Shown here piece after piece: positions 50,643 to 62,572 of a stretch of DNA of 64,000 nucleotides (the stretch's first letter is position 1; each line of letters opens with the position of its first letter). The stretch comes from Yersinia enterocolitica. GTDB taxonomy: Bacteria; Pseudomonadota; Gammaproteobacteria; Enterobacterales; Enterobacteriaceae. The translations under genes were made by a program, and so were the position numbers. Location: contig NBTC02000002.1 of assembly GCA_002082245.2 (NCBI GenBank), positions 2,790,001 to 2,854,000 of the forward strand, read 5' to 3'. Below the pieces are notes generated by a model that saw nothing but the letters and a program-made list of their open reading frames with translations, did no database searches and was not told where the DNA came from.

Positions 50643-51390
50643 ATAAGTGGCTGCTGAAGAATGTGACTCCAGCCTTTAATGCACTTGGGGTAATTTTGTG
50701 GCCAATACCGGCCTCGGTAATATAGGTTAGCTGATTAGCGCGCCCGCTAGCCCTTAACGCCTGTACCAATCGCGTACTTTCTGCTGCTGGCACCACTTCA
50801 TCAGCCTCGCCATGCCAGACCAATAAGGGCCGCTCTGCAATCTTTTCTAACTGATGGTTCAGTTCATAATCCGCCAACGGCGCTAAACGGCGCTCAAATT
50901 CAGCAGCGTTGACCGGCTGCCCCGCTTTCAATGGCGGAAACAGTGAGCGGGCCAGTGAGGTAAAATCACCTGACCCCATAAAGTCTGCGGCCACTTTCAC
51001 CCATGGATAGCGAGCAAACGCCCCCAATGTGGTCATACCGCCCATTGATGCACCCGCCACGCCAATGCGATCACCGTCAATCAATCCTGCTTGTTGATAA
51101 TATTGTTTAATCGCAGGCAACTCATCAATGTTTGATTTCAGGATCTCCCAGAAATAGGATAAGCGCTGTGATTCATCACCGTTAAACCGCGCACCGTGCA
51201 TATCCGCATCTGGCAAGATGGTGCGAAAACCGGCTTGTGCGAAGGCATAGGCGAAGTAGGAATAGACCTCTTTCGATGAGGTGTAGCCATGATAGAAAAA
51301 AATGGTCGGTAGCTGCTGCTGGCGTTTACCCGCAGGGGTAGCATGAATCACCTCAATACCATTAATATTTTCCAGCGATATCTCAATCAT
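50641..51390 (-). CDS. yjfP: Alpha/beta-hydrolase esterase YjfP
   Basis: A 249-residue alpha/beta hydrolase with the oxyanion-hole region IFFYHGYTSSKEVYSYFAYA, the nucleophile elbow GVAGASMGGMT (Ser in GASMG), a catalytic Asp candidate in WHGEADEVVPAAES and the His in EAGIGHKITP. E. coli YjfP has carboxylesterase activity on short acyl esters and can deacylate sugars. It lies between yjfY and bsmA, part of the yjfN-bsmA-yjfP neighbourhood of E. coli, but here the ula genes are missing. Confidence 0.93.
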   Translation of the reverse strand: MIEISLENINGIEVIHATPAGKRQQQLPTIFFYHGYTSSKEVYSYFAYAFAQAGFRTILPDADMHGARFNGDESQRLSYFWEILKSNIDELPAIKQYYQQAGLIDGDRIGVAGASMGGMTTLGAFARYPWVKVAADFMGSGDFTSLARSLFPPLKAGQPVNAAEFERRLAPLADYELNHQLEKIAERPLLVWHGEADEVVPAAESTRLVQALRASGRANQLTYITEAGIGHKITPSALKAGVTFFSSHL

Positions 51391-51567
51391 GGCAAAAATC
51401 CTTTATTGATGCAGCGGCGCGTAAACAGGAAAAACCAGCGTAATATACCCAAGGAACAAGGCAGTGTGCCAAAATGAGGATATAAAGTCTTAAATCAATT
51501 TCTTCCAAGATATTACGCTTCACCTTGGGGTTTTACGGTAACCGCGCCGTTGATAAAGAGGCAATAA

Positions 51568-51876
51568 ATGAAGATAAAACGTGTGATGGGGGTTTTGCTG
51601 CTGGCGCTCGGGCTTTCGGGTTGTAGTGTTTTGCATACGACACCAGCCCCCCCTCCTGCAATCCAGCCTTATGCACAAGAAATTACCCGCGCCCAGAGCC
51701 TTAATTTGCAAAAAGTAGGCACCGTCTCAGCACAGGTATTTGGTAGCCCGATGGATATAGAAGCCGAAATTCAACGTAGGGCTAATGCCAGTGGCGCGCC
51801 CTACTATTTGATTATTATGTTGTCCGACAGCATTTATCCCGGCACCTGGTATGCCAACGCACTGCTGTATAAGTAA
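51568..51876 (+). CDS. bsmA: Biofilm/peroxide-resistance lipoprotein BsmA
   Basis: A 102-residue lipoprotein of the DUF1471 family. The lipobox LSGC (Cys19) follows a hydrophobic signal (VMGVLLLALG), and the mature domain reads AQSLNLQKVGTVSAQVFGSP, then MDIEAEIQRRANASGAPYYL and ends GTWYANALLYK. E. coli BsmA is involved in biofilm stress tolerance. It is convergent with aidB. Confidence 0.9.
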   Translation: MKIKRVMGVLLLALGLSGCSVLHTTPAPPPAIQPYAQEITRAQSLNLQKVGTVSAQVFGSPMDIEAEIQRRANASGAPYYLIIMLSDSIYPGTWYANALLYK

Positions 51877-51902
51877 CTCATTGCTGCTGACTGCTGATTC
51901 CC

Positions 51903-53534
51903 CTATTGAAAGCCGCTGCCGCGACTGAGCAGTCGCGCGCAAACCGCTTCCGGCAGCATATATTGATCACGGTGATCCAAGGTCATGCGGCACCAGGCAT
52001 CGGCCAGTGGTGGTGAGGCAAAACGCAGTAGCTGAGAAGCACAACACAGATCGAACAGTTGCTGAGTTAATGCCCGCCCTTGTTCCTCTTTGGGGTTTTT
52101 CAGCCGCTGCTGTAATTGCCGCCACGCACGATCAAACAATCGATTCTGCCCGCGAACCGGATAGAACTCCTGCTGTAGCATCTCAAGGGCTGCCGGTAGT
52201 TTGCGAAATGTGCGCAACACATCAAGGCACATAATATTGCCGGAACCTTCCCAAATACTGTTTACCGGCATTTCACGATAGAGCCGTGGCAGTTCACTCT
52301 GCTCACAATAGCCAATCCCACCCAGCACCTCCATCGCCTCGGCAACAAACCCACTGCCTTGCCCACATACCCGATATTTAGCCGCAGGAGTGAGTAGACG
52401 GCTAAATATCTTCTCATGAGCCTCATCTGACTTTCCCCAGGCGCTAGCTAAGCGCATCAGCAGTGCTGTATGCCCCTCCAGACGCAATGCCATGCGGCTC
52501 AGCACTTGTCGCATCAAAGGTTGGTCTACCAGTGGCTTACCAAAGGCCTGCCGCTGCCACGCATGATACAGCGCGACGGAAAAGGCACGCCGCATCAGAC
52601 CATGGCTACCCAGCGCACAATCAAAACGGGTATAGCCCCCCATTTTTAAAATTTGGCGCACACCGTCGCCCTCATCCCCCAATAACCAAGCAGTCGCATT
52701 ATCAAACTCAACTTCACTGCTGGCATTGGAGCGGTTGCCAAGTTTATCTTTCAGCCGTTCTAATCGAATGGCGTTATAGCTGCCATCCGGCAATATTTTA
52801 GGCAGAAAGAAGCAGGATAGCCCGCCATCGGTCTGCGCCAACACTAGGTGTGCATCACTTTGTGGTACCGAGAAAAACCACTTGTGCCCCACCAGACGAT
52901 AAGCCTCACCATTGCCCCGCCCCTCCAGCGGCTCAGCCCGGGTAGTATTACTGAGTACATCGGAACCACCCTGTTTTTCTGTCATGCCCATTCCTATCAA
53001 CAAGCCCCGTTTCTGGCTACCAATGGACTGATGGGGATCAAAGCGATCAGAAAGTAGTGGCGATAGCCAGTTTTGAAATAGTGGTGGGAGTGTTTGCTGT
53101 AGTAGTGGGATAGCACCAAAGGTCATGGTTATTGGGCAGAGCGTGCCCGCTTCCACCTGTGCATGCAGGATAAAACGCGCCGCACGGGCGGCAAAAGAAC
53201 CGATTCGAGCATCTTCCTGCCACGGTAGATTATGCAGGCGATGATTGACCAGCTCTTGCATTAACATATACCACGCGGGATGAAATCGCACTTGGTTCAA
53301 CCGCTGCCCGGCAGCATCGTAGCGCAATAACTCAGGAGGATTGGTGTTTGCCAGCCGCCCAAGTTCAAGAGACTCCTGTGATCCCAATTGTAGCCCGATC
53401 AAAGAGAGAGTCTCTCCATCCCAACCAGCGTGTTCACGCATCACTGCTTCCCGCAACGCCATGTCAGACAAAAATAAATTACTGTTCGACAATGGCTCCG
53501 GCTGATTGAAAACCAAGTGAGTCTGCCACTCCAT
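51903..53534 (-). CDS. aidB: Acyl-CoA dehydrogenase-like DNA-alkylation response protein AidB
   Basis: AidB is a FAD-binding acyl-CoA-dehydrogenase homologue of the adaptive response to DNA methylation; it binds DNA and protects promoters. The 543-residue protein starts MEWQTHLVFNQPEPLSNSNL. It carries LCPITMTFGAIPLL, GMGMTEKQGGSDVLSNTT, HKWFFSVPQSDAHLVLAQT, EVLGGIGYCEQSELPRLYRE and MPVNSIWEGSGNIMCLDVLR. I chose this ATG over one four codons upstream by match to E. coli. An ERIC lies just upstream, in its promoter area. Confidence 0.96.
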   Translation of the reverse strand: MEWQTHLVFNQPEPLSNSNLFLSDMALREAVMREHAGWDGETLSLIGLQLGSQESLELGRLANTNPPELLRYDAAGQRLNQVRFHPAWYMLMQELVNHRLHNLPWQEDARIGSFAARAARFILHAQVEAGTLCPITMTFGAIPLLQQTLPPLFQNWLSPLLSDRFDPHQSIGSQKRGLLIGMGMTEKQGGSDVLSNTTRAEPLEGRGNGEAYRLVGHKWFFSVPQSDAHLVLAQTDGGLSCFFLPKILPDGSYNAIRLERLKDKLGNRSNASSEVEFDNATAWLLGDEGDGVRQILKMGGYTRFDCALGSHGLMRRAFSVALYHAWQRQAFGKPLVDQPLMRQVLSRMALRLEGHTALLMRLASAWGKSDEAHEKIFSRLLTPAAKYRVCGQGSGFVAEAMEVLGGIGYCEQSELPRLYREMPVNSIWEGSGNIMCLDVLRTFRKLPAALEMLQQEFYPVRGQNRLFDRAWRQLQQRLKNPKEEQGRALTQQLFDLCCASQLLRFASPPLADAWCRMTLDHRDQYMLPEAVCARLLSRGSGFQ

Positions 53535-53556
53535 ACCTTCCTCCATTTCGGTATTC

Positions 53557-53681
53557 TATCCTTCGTACCTGAAGCCGCAGGGGTGTTAGCTACGCTTACT
53601 CACCCGAATCACTCACCGTCGTGCGCTCATCAGGACTCGTTCACTTGCCGCCTACCTGCAACTTCAGTTACTTTGGATATA
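53557..53681. repeat. ERIC element (125 bp) upstream of aidB
   Basis: tatccttcgtacctgaagcc, ctcacccgaatcactcaccg and gccgcctacctgcaacttca, ending ctttggatata, follow the ERIC plan end to end. Confidence 0.88.
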
Positions 53682-53805
53682 ACTGTACCATCGGCATTCA
53701 TAAATCAGGGTTAAGTATGGTGCAGGCGCGAATTTTTGCTGGCAGGCTCATCACAAACGGGGATGAAAGCCCTATATATCACTGATGATTTAATTAAAAT
53801 TCCTA

Positions 53806-53837
53806 TAAAAAAGCCAGCATCCGTAAATGCTGGCTTT
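53806..53837 (-). terminator. Terminator of the nsrR-rnr-rlmB operon
   Basis: AAGCCAGCAT and ATGCTGGCTT form a 10-bp stem with a T run on the minus strand, 24 bases after the rlmB stop codon. Confidence 0.92.
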
Positions 53838-53861
53838 CTGAACTCAATAGCAAAAGAGATA

Positions 53862-54602
53862 TTACGCTTTCAATGCTCGCTGGCGCACAACTTCAAATAA
53901 GCAAACCCCAGTGGCAACCGAGACGTTTAGCGAAGAAACCGTACCCGCCATTGGAATACTGATCAGTTCATCGCAATGCTCACGGGTCAAACGGCGCATG
54001 CCTTCACCTTCAGCCCCCATCACCAGCGCCATCGGGCCAGTCATTTTGCTCTGATACAAGGTGTGGTCTGCTTCACCGGCAGTGCCAACAATCCAGACAT
54101 TGTGTTCTTGCAGTAACCGCAGGGTACGCGCCAGATTAGTCACTTTAATCAATGGCACATTCTCAGCGGCACCACTGGCCACTTTCTTGGCAATAGCATT
54201 AAGCTGCGCCGAGCGATCGCGTGGCACAATAACCGCATGGACACCGGCGGCATCGGCGCTACGCAAACATGCCCCGAGATTATGCGGGTCAGTTACGCCA
54301 TCCAGCACCAGCAAGAACGGCATATCCACACTTTCCAGCAGGGCAGGTAAGTCATTTTCCTGATACTGACGCCCTTCACGCACTCGCGCTACGATCCCCT
54401 GATGGACACCCCCTTCAACCTGAGAGTCCAGCCATTGGCGGCTAGCCACCTGAATCACTAAACCGGCAGCTTCCAGTTCCGCGACCAAAGGTTGCAGACG
54501 GCGATCGTCACGACCCTTCAGAATAAAAACTTCCAGGAAACGTTGCGGATCATTGTCTAGCAGGGCTTTGACGGCGTGAATACCGTAAATAATTTCGCTC
54601 AT
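53862..54602 (-). CDS. rlmB: 23S rRNA 2'-O-ribose G2251 methyltransferase RlmB
   Basis: RlmB methylates G2251 in the P loop of 23S rRNA. The 246-residue SPOUT enzyme has an N-terminal substrate-binding domain (1-70). The knotted SAM domain carries motif 1 [20 protein letters not shown], motif 2 [15 protein letters not shown] and motif 3 [20 protein letters not shown]. It lies 79 bases downstream of rnr. Confidence 0.98.
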   Translation of the reverse strand: MSEIIYGIHAVKALLDNDPQRFLEVFILKGRDDRRLQPLVAELEAAGLVIQVASRQWLDSQVEGGVHQGIVARVREGRQYQENDLPALLESVDMPFLLVLDGVTDPHNLGACLRSADAAGVHAVIVPRDRSAQLNAIAKKVASGAAENVPLIKVTNLARTLRLLQEHNVWIVGTAGEADHTLYQSKMTGPMALVMGAEGEGMRRLTREHCDELISIPMAGTVSSLNVSVATGVCLFEVVRQRALKA

Positions 54603-54681
54603 GATGCTCTTTTATAAATGATTAAGTATTAATAAGTAAACGAATGCGGGCGACCGGGGCCGCCCGACAATCAGCAGGCCA

Positions 54682-57228
54682 TTACTGGTCGCTGCTGGTT
54701 TTCTTCTTCGCACGCTTGGCCTTGGTGGCGGCGGCAATTTTTTTGGTTTTAGCGGACGCTCGTTTTGCTTTCGCTTTGGCTTTTTTCTCAGCCAGTGCTT
54801 TATCGTCTAGTTTAGCGGCGGCATCTGCTGGGCGGAATGCACTATCCGGCTCGAAGTTCACTGGTTTTTTTGCCCGACGAGGCCGTTGCTGCCCACCACC
54901 GGCTGGCGCGCCATCACGGCGCGGAGCACCAGATGAACTACCACGCCCACCACGACCGGTTGAGGTATCACGCATCGTGCGCTGCCCATCAGCTTTCTTC
55001 GCCTTATCACGGGCTGTTTTACCCTCACCGCGCGGCTTACGGGTACTGGAGACCAGAGCAAAGTCAATTTTGCGCTCATCCATATGTACCGCCTCAACCC
55101 GAATTTCTACGGTATCACCCAAGCGGTAAACCTGACCTGAGGATTCGCCGATCAGACGTTGGCCGATGTTGTCGTAACGGTAATAATCATTATCCAGGCT
55201 GGAAACATGCACCAAACCATCAATAAACAGATCATCCAAACGCACGAAGAAACCAAAGCCGGTAACACTGGCAATGATCCCGGTGAAGTCTTTACCAACC
55301 TGATCCTGCATAAAATCACACTTCAGCCAGTCCGCTACGTTACGGGTAGCTTCATCAGCGCGGCGTTCAGTCATTGAGCAGTGTTCGCCCAATTGCAGCA
55401 TATCTTCGTATTCACTGTGCCAGCCACCGGTTGGTGTCCAGCGCTCTTTCTGATTGCCTTGCTCTTTGGCGAGCTGGTACTTGATAGCGCGGTGCATCGC
55501 CAAGTCAGGATAACGGCGGATTGGTGAGGTGAAATGGCCATAAGAGGCCAATGCCAGGCCAAAGTGACCCCGGTTTTCTGGATCGTAAATTGCCTGTTTC
55601 ATTGAGCGCAGCAACATGGTTTGCAGCATTTCATGGTCCGGGCGATCGGCAACTTCATCCATCAGTACAGCGTAATCTTTCGGCTCGGGCTTCAAGCCGC
55701 CACCTAAGGTCAGGCCTAGCTCATTCAGCACGCTACGCAGTGCGGAGATATGGTCATCACTTGGGCGGTCATGTACACGGAACAATGCAGGTTCGTTGTG
55801 TTTTTCGACAAAACGAGCGGCTGCAATATTCGCCAAAATCATGCACTCTTCAATCAACTTATGCGCGTCATTGCGCACCGTCGATTCAATACGTTCAATG
55901 CGCCGTTCAGCGTTGAAGATAAACTTGGCTTCTTCGGTTTCGAACGCGATACCACCACGCTCAGCACGGGCCTGATCCAGCGCTTTATACATGGTATGCA
56001 GTTCTAACAGATGCGGCACCAGCGGCTTATATTGCTCACGCAGTGTCTCTTCACCATCAATAATCCGCCACACTTTGGTGTAGGTCAGACGTGCGTGGGA
56101 GCTCATCACTGCTTCGTAGAACTTATACGACGACAGCTTACCCTGTGAGGAGATGGTCATCTCACACACCATGCACAGGCGGTCTACCTGCGGATTCAGG
56201 GAGCAAAGGCCGTTTGAGAGCACTTCCGGCAGCATCGGAACCACTTGCGACGGGAAGTAAACCGAGTTACCACGGCTGCGAGCTTCATCATCCAGCGCGG
56301 TGCGTGGGCGCACATAATAGCTGACATCAGCAATCGCCACCCACAAGCGCCAGCCACCACCGCGTTTCTTCTCACAGTAAACAGCATCATCGAAGTCGCG
56401 GGCATCTTCACCATCAATAGTGACCAATGGCAGGTTGCGTAAATCCACCCGCCCTTTCTTCGCCTCTTCCGGTACTTGTTCTTTCAGATCCACAACTTGT
56501 TTTTCAACTTGTGGCGGCCAGGTATGGGGGATCTCATGGGTACGCAGTGCGATATCCACCGCCATGCTGGTACCCATATTTTCGCCGAGCACTTCAACAA
56601 TCTTACCTACCGCTTTAGTCCGGCGGGTCGGGCGCTGAGTCAACTCGACCACCACCATATAACCCATCCGCGCACCGTTGATTGCCTCTGGCGGGATCAG
56701 AATGTCAAAACTCAATCGACCATCATCTGGCACCACAAAACCGGTGCCGGCATCAGTAAAGTAACGACCAACAATCTGGCTGGTTTTCGGTACTAATACA
56801 CGCACGATACGTGCTTCACGGCGGCCTTTGCGGTCTGCGCCAACTGCTTGGGCCAATACCACATCACCATGAATGGCGGTTTTCATCTGTTCTGCGGAGA
56901 GATACAGGTCGTCTTTACTGCCTTCAACGCGTAAAAAGCCGAAACCATCACGGTGACCAATAACAGTCCCACGCAGTAAGTCGAGACGCTCAGGCAAGGC
57001 GTAGCACTGACGACGGGTGAAGACCAATTGCCCATCGCGCTCCATAGCGCGCAGGCGGCGACGCAGTGCCTCTAAAGGCTCTTCGCCGGTTAAATTAAGT
57101 TCATTGGCCAGCTCTTCACGGCTGGCAGGTGTTTCGCGCTTCGCGAGATGAGCCAAAATGAATTCCCGACTAGGGATCGGTGACTCATATTTTTCTGCTT
57201 CTCGTTCCAAGAATGGATCTTGTGACAT
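54682..57228 (-). CDS. rnr: Exoribonuclease R (RNase R)
   Basis: RNase R is a processive 3'-5' exonuclease that degrades structured RNA and takes part in tmRNA-linked decay. The 848-residue protein has an N-terminal helix-turn-helix and two cold-shock domains (about 80-230). The catalytic RNB domain has the aspartates in [18 protein letters not shown]. An S1 domain (about 640-725, [20 protein letters not shown]) and a long Lys/Arg-rich, low-complexity tail follow (about 735-848). It is the middle gene of nsrR-rnr-rlmB. An ERIC interrupts the nsrR-rnr gap. Confidence 0.99.
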   Translation of the reverse strand: MSQDPFLEREAEKYESPIPSREFILAHLAKRETPASREELANELNLTGEEPLEALRRRLRAMERDGQLVFTRRQCYALPERLDLLRGTVIGHRDGFGFLRVEGSKDDLYLSAEQMKTAIHGDVVLAQAVGADRKGRREARIVRVLVPKTSQIVGRYFTDAGTGFVVPDDGRLSFDILIPPEAINGARMGYMVVVELTQRPTRRTKAVGKIVEVLGENMGTSMAVDIALRTHEIPHTWPPQVEKQVVDLKEQVPEEAKKGRVDLRNLPLVTIDGEDARDFDDAVYCEKKRGGGWRLWVAIADVSYYVRPRTALDDEARSRGNSVYFPSQVVPMLPEVLSNGLCSLNPQVDRLCMVCEMTISSQGKLSSYKFYEAVMSSHARLTYTKVWRIIDGEETLREQYKPLVPHLLELHTMYKALDQARAERGGIAFETEEAKFIFNAERRIERIESTVRNDAHKLIEECMILANIAAARFVEKHNEPALFRVHDRPSDDHISALRSVLNELGLTLGGGLKPEPKDYAVLMDEVADRPDHEMLQTMLLRSMKQAIYDPENRGHFGLALASYGHFTSPIRRYPDLAMHRAIKYQLAKEQGNQKERWTPTGGWHSEYEDMLQLGEHCSMTERRADEATRNVADWLKCDFMQDQVGKDFTGIIASVTGFGFFVRLDDLFIDGLVHVSSLDNDYYRYDNIGQRLIGESSGQVYRLGDTVEIRVEAVHMDERKIDFALVSSTRKPRGEGKTARDKAKKADGQRTMRDTSTGRGGRGSSSGAPRRDGAPAGGGQQRPRRAKKPVNFEPDSAFRPADAAAKLDDKALAEKKAKAKAKRASAKTKKIAAATKAKRAKKKTSSDQ

Positions 57229-57258
57229 TGCGGTTCCTCCGTTGTCAGCAGCAGGTCT

Positions 57259-57385
57259 TATACCCTGCGTACTTGAAGCCGCAGGGGTGTTAGCTGCGCG
57301 CTCTCACCCGAATCACTTACCAGTGTAAGCTCATCGGGATTCGTTTACTGGCTGCCTACCTGCAACTCCAAGTTCTTTGGGTATA
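57259..57385. repeat. ERIC element, 127 bp, between nsrR and rnr
   Basis: tataccctgcgtacttgaag, tcacttaccagtgtaagctc and ggctgcctacctgcaactcc, ending ctttgggtata. It is exactly 127 bp. It lies inside the presumed nsrR-rnr-rlmB transcript. Confidence 0.92.
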
Positions 57386-57408
57386 TATATCTTTGATTAA
57401 GCAAAAAT

Positions 57409-57834
57409 CTACTCAACAAGTAACAGTTTGTAGAGCGGGGAATTATCTTTAACCATGTCAGCCAAAGTATAGTTATCCAGCTCGTTAAGGAAACTCTGTA
57501 CCGCCTGATTAAGCACTTGTTTCAGGCGACAAGCGGGTGTTATGTGGCAAAAATCACTACTGCAATTCACCAGAGACAGTGGCTCCAGTTGGCGCACAAC
57601 ATCACCAATTAGAATTTGGTTAGCCGGTTTACCCAACCGTATACCACCATTTTTGCCCCGCACAGCGGTCACCAGACCGACACGGCTCAACTGATTGATT
57701 ATTTTAACCATATGATTGCGAGACACACCATATACCTCAGTTACCTGAGAAATGCTGGTCATTTGGCCTTCCGGTAGCGAGGCCATATAAGTAAGCGCCC
57801 GCAAACCATAATCAGTAAAACTTGTTAACTGCAC
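57409..57834 (-). CDS. nsrR: Nitric oxide-sensing repressor NsrR
   Basis: NsrR is an Rrf2-family iron-sulfur repressor that releases DNA on reaction with NO. The 141-residue protein begins [20 protein letters not shown], has the winged HTH ([20 protein letters not shown], then [20 protein letters not shown]) and the three cluster cysteines C91, C96, C102 ([13 protein letters not shown]), plus Asp8, the fourth ligand in characterised homologues. It heads nsrR-rnr-rlmB, as in E. coli. A matching operator lies upstream of ytfE in this window. Confidence 0.97.
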   Translation of the reverse strand: MQLTSFTDYGLRALTYMASLPEGQMTSISQVTEVYGVSRNHMVKIINQLSRVGLVTAVRGKNGGIRLGKPANQILIGDVVRQLEPLSLVNCSSDFCHITPACRLKQVLNQAVQSFLNELDNYTLADMVKDNSPLYKLLLVE

Positions 57835-57934
57835 GTATACCCCTGAGTATCAATTTACCCGGCTTAACCCCATCGGAAATAACACTTTTTGGATAGGTTA
57901 TAAGTGCGATTCCAAGTGTGATTCAGAAAACTCA

Positions 57935-58060
57935 TATCCTACATAACTCGAGTTACAGGAAGGCGGCAACTAAGCGAATCCCCAAGAGCTTACATCAGTA
58001 AGTGATTAGGGTGAATGAAGGCAGCCAAACACACATGCAACTTGAAGTATGACGGATATA
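57935..58060. repeat. ERIC element (126 bp), nsrR-purA copy 1
   Basis: It begins tatcctacataactcgagtt, has gagcttacatcagtaagtg in the core and ends cttgaagtatgacggatata. It lies about 100 bases upstream of the nsrR start, so it is close to that promoter. Confidence 0.92.
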
Positions 58061-58166
58061 TTCTTTGAATGATAAACCAGCCATAAAGCTTGCGGCTAAT
58101 CATTTAGGTGAAGGGTGGCGCTTTTGGTATAAAACGGCATATCCGAGGTCACTTCTGCATCTCATT

Positions 58167-58192
58167 ATACCCAAAATAGCTGACTTTGCAGT
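58167..58192. repeat. ERIC end fragment (26 bp)
   Basis: tatacccaaaatagctgact followed by ttgcag matches only the first 26 bases of an ERIC terminus, 20 bases left of a complete copy. Confidence 0.55.
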
Positions 58193-58211
58193 TAACAATG
58201 TATTTAGGGTA

Positions 58212-58412
<201 letters not shown>

Positions 58413-58417
58413 AACAA

Positions 58418-58446
58418 TAAACCGGACCTAAGCCCGGTTTATTAAA
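58418..58446 (-). terminator. Terminator after purA
   Basis: AATAAACCGG and CCGGTTTATT form a near-perfect stem 53 bases after the purA stop codon. The T run on the minus strand is short. Confidence 0.65.
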
Positions 58447-58498
58447 GTCTGAATTCTGACTATTTGGCGGTTAGCCACTTAATCATAAATCAAACGAA

Positions 58499-59830
<1,332 letters not shown>

Positions 59831-59896
59831 CTAACATCTCATTCGGCTGCTTTCAGTACTTTTTAACACATAACTGAACAATTTTTGTGCTTACAT

Positions 59897-60097
59897 TCAG
59901 CCACCCATGCGGCTACGCAACATGTAGTAGATAACCACACCAGCAACCACTAATCCGCCACCAAAACGGCGCAAAGTGGCATCCGGTAATTGGGTCATCG
60001 CCTGAATCATTTTGCGCCAGGCTTTGGGGTACAGCATCGGGCCAAGCCCTTCGAGCACCAAAACCAGACCCAATGCTAACAAGATGGTTGAATTCAT
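59897..60097 (-). CDS. yjeT: Small DUF2065 membrane protein YjeT
   Basis: A 66-residue inner-membrane protein reading MNSTILLALGLVLVLEGLGP, then MLYPKAWRKMIQAMTQLPDA and ending YYMLRSRMGG, with hydrophobic segments at about 4-20 and 45-60. It is nearly identical to E. coli YjeT, of unknown function. I chose this ATG over one 18 codons upstream, which would overlap the hflC terminator hairpin. It lies between hflC and purA. Confidence 0.93.
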   Translation of the reverse strand: MNSTILLALGLVLVLEGLGPMLYPKAWRKMIQAMTQLPDATLRRFGGGLVVAGVVIYYMLRSRMGG

Positions 60098-60113
60098 TAT
60101 TTGTCTCAAATGG

Positions 60114-60138
60114 AAAAGGCCCGCGTTAACGGGCCTTA
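60114..60138 (-). terminator. Terminator/attenuator between hflC and yjeT
   Basis: AAGGCCCG-TTAACG-CGGGCCTT, read on the minus strand, is followed by T residues. It probably separates the hfl operon from yjeT-purA with some read-through. Confidence 0.8.
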
Positions 60139-60172
60139 TTGTTACGGTCAAGACGAGCTGTAACGACAGCCG

Positions 60173-61177
60173 TTATGGACGTTTGCTGGAGTTATCCGGC
60201 GACCTCATATAACGGAAGAAATCGCTATCCGGGCTCAGAACCATCACATCATTGCCGCTGTTAAAGCTGTTTTCATACGCACGCAAGCTACGAATGAAGG
60301 CATAAAAGTCTGGGTCTTTACTGAATGCGTCAGCAAACAGACGAGCTGCTTCTGCATCACCGCCACCACGAGTAATACGCGCCTGACGTTCTGCTTCTGC
60401 CAGTGTACGTGTTACTTCATAGTCAGCTGTTGCACGCAACTTCTCTGCTTCTTCCTGACCTTGTGAACGATGACGACGGGCTACCGCTTCACGCTCAGCA
60501 CGCATACGTTGGAAGATAGCATCAGACACTTCAGCCGGTAAGTTGATCTGCTTGATTCGCACGTCAACGACCTCAATCCCTAGCGCTGCCATACTGTTAG
60601 GGTTAACCGCAGGCTGTTTGCCACGGGTTTCCTGCTCAACACGGGCTGCCGCAGAGGCAATTGCATCATCAGCTTCGGTGGTCACAGCTTCATCACCCAC
60701 ACTACCGGTGTTCAGCGCATCACGGACATCTGAAGTCAAACGCCCACGTGAGTCAGTAACGATGTCACGCACGTTCAAACGACCAATTTCAGAACGCAAA
60801 CGGTCACTAAACTTACGTTTCAGCAGCACTTCGGCCTGAGAAACATCACCACCACCGGTGGCCAGATAGTAACGACTGAAATCGCTGATACGCCATTTCA
60901 AATAGGAGTCAACAATCAGGTCTTTCTTCTCGTTGGTAACGAAACGGTCAGCCTGGTTGTCCATGGTTTGAATACGGGCATCCAACCTTTTCACGGTTTC
61001 GATAAACGGTATTTTGAAGTGCAAGCCCGGTGCATACACCAGCGGCTTGTTATCACTATCACGTAATACCTTGCCAAAGCGTAGCACGATGCCGCGCTGG
61101 CCTTCCTGTACCACAAACAGAGAAGCGTAGAGTGCGATTAACACCACAACGACGATAAGTAAAAAAGACTTACGCAT
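60173..61177 (-). CDS. hflC: HflC, SPFH-domain modulator of FtsH
   Basis: HflC and HflK form the large periplasmic cage around FtsH that limits its proteolysis of membrane substrates and lambda CII. The 334-residue protein has one N-terminal transmembrane segment (about 3-22, SFLLIVVVVLIALYASLFVV), the SPFH domain (VVQEGQRGIVLRFGKVLRDS onward) and a long C-terminal helix with REAVARRHRSQGQEEAEKLR. It follows hflK by three bases. Confidence 0.98.
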   Translation of the reverse strand: MRKSFLLIVVVVLIALYASLFVVQEGQRGIVLRFGKVLRDSDNKPLVYAPGLHFKIPFIETVKRLDARIQTMDNQADRFVTNEKKDLIVDSYLKWRISDFSRYYLATGGGDVSQAEVLLKRKFSDRLRSEIGRLNVRDIVTDSRGRLTSDVRDALNTGSVGDEAVTTEADDAIASAAARVEQETRGKQPAVNPNSMAALGIEVVDVRIKQINLPAEVSDAIFQRMRAEREAVARRHRSQGQEEAEKLRATADYEVTRTLAEAERQARITRGGGDAEAARLFADAFSKDPDFYAFIRSLRAYENSFNSGNDVMVLSPDSDFFRYMRSPDNSSKRP

Positions 61178-61180
61178 TGG

Positions 61181-62458
61181 TTATTCTCTCCCTACGCGAG
61201 TGGAAGTATCACGCTGAGCATTCGCCCGGCGCTGATCCATGATAGAGCCACTGGTTGAGCTGGTATTGGCGTTGCTTGCACCAGACTCTTGACTGCTATT
61301 AGCAGAAGAAGGCGGATTCAGACGAATCAGGCTTGTGTCTTTATTGCCATCCGCTGCCTTATCTGCACCTTGGCCGCGCAGCATTTGGTCCAGTGGTAAC
61401 ACCATCAGACTATTACCCTTATCACTCGCTAGTACTTTGCGGGTATGACCGAGGACCTTCTCCATCGTTTCGATGTATAGACGCTCACGGGTAATTTCTG
61501 GTGCCGCCTTATACTCAGGCAACAACTTAGCAAAACCTGCGACTTCACCCTGCGCTTCCAACACTTTACGTGCGGCATAAGCACGCGCATCTTCTAACAG
61601 ACGCTGCGCCTGACCATTCGCCCGTGGTTGGACTTCGTTGGTATAAGCTTCCGCTTCACGAATATACTGTTGTTCGTTTTCACGGGCTGCAATCGCATCA
61701 TCAAATGCCGCTTTAACTTCTTCTGGTGGACGCGCCGCCTGGAAGTTAACGTCCAGCAGCGTTATACCCATATTGTATGGACGAATAGTTTCTTCCAGTA
61801 CACGTTGAGTATCGCTACGAACGATGGTACGGCCTTCGGTGAGGATTTTGTCCATGGTGTATTTACCAATAACACCACGTACTGCGCTGTCAGTTGCCTG
61901 ACGCAAGCTGTCGTCCGGGTTAGTCACGCTAAACAGATAAGCGGCCGGATCAGTCACACGGTACTGCACGTTCATTTCGACGCGAACCACGTTCTCATCA
62001 GAAGTCAGCATCACGCCGGACGCTGCCAATTCACGTACCGATTCAACGTTAACTGGCGTTACTTCATCGATAAAGGTCGGTTTCCAGTTCAAACCAGGCT
62101 GCACAATGTGGCTTAATTTACCCAAGCGAGTAACGACACCGCGCTCGGCTTCTTTAATTGTATAGAAACCACTTGCCGCCCAGATAACTACCACAGCAAC
62201 CACAGCAATGCCCACAATCCGGCCACTGAAACCAGGGCCTCTTGTCGTACCACTGTTATCATTGCCGCTGCCGCCACCTTTACCACCGAGGCTACTCAGT
62301 TTTTTGCTCAGTTTTCGAAAGATATCATCCAGATCAGGCGGCCCTTGGTCACGACCACCTTTATTATTGTTATTTCCGCCAGAGTTGCCGCCATTATTAT
62401 TGCTGCTCCCCCACGGATCGCGGTCCTGTCCGTTATTACCGGGCTGATTCCACGCCAT
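61181..62458 (-). CDS. hflK: HflK, SPFH-domain modulator of FtsH
   Basis: The partner of HflC in the FtsH-regulating complex. The 425-residue protein has a cytoplasmic Gly/Asn-rich N-terminus (about 1-75, MAWNQPGNNGQDRDPWGSSN with repeated Asn-Gly), a transmembrane segment (about 81-97, VGIAVVAVVVIWAASGF), an SPFH domain (IKEAERGVVTRLGKLSHIVQ), coiled-coil helices (RENEQQYIREAEAYTNEVQP) and a Ser/Asn-rich tail. It lies 114 bases after hflX, a gap in which I see nothing distinct. Confidence 0.98.
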   Translation of the reverse strand: MAWNQPGNNGQDRDPWGSSNNNGGNSGGNNNNKGGRDQGPPDLDDIFRKLSKKLSSLGGKGGGSGNDNSGTTRGPGFSGRIVGIAVVAVVVIWAASGFYTIKEAERGVVTRLGKLSHIVQPGLNWKPTFIDEVTPVNVESVRELAASGVMLTSDENVVRVEMNVQYRVTDPAAYLFSVTNPDDSLRQATDSAVRGVIGKYTMDKILTEGRTIVRSDTQRVLEETIRPYNMGITLLDVNFQAARPPEEVKAAFDDAIAARENEQQYIREAEAYTNEVQPRANGQAQRLLEDARAYAARKVLEAQGEVAGFAKLLPEYKAAPEITRERLYIETMEKVLGHTRKVLASDKGNSLMVLPLDQMLRGQGADKAADGNKDTSLIRLNPPSSANSSQESGASNANTSSTSGSIMDQRRANAQRDTSTRVGRE

Positions 62459-62572
62459 GTTTTAGCTCCATTCTTCTATGATTGGTTTTCTTCAGGCCAA
62501 GAGCACATGCCAAAGAAGCTGGCTCTTAATCTCACAAAAAAGGTCAAATAATCAACTAATTAGCCACACCGA

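Larger units (their letters stand above)
53535..53861. other. aidB-rlmB intergenic region
   Basis: This 327-base gap contains an ERIC (53557-53681), an A/T-rich stretch and the rlmB terminator (53806-53837). No gene is seen. The aidB promoter must lie in or beyond the ERIC, because the element starts 23 bases from the aidB start. Confidence 0.65.
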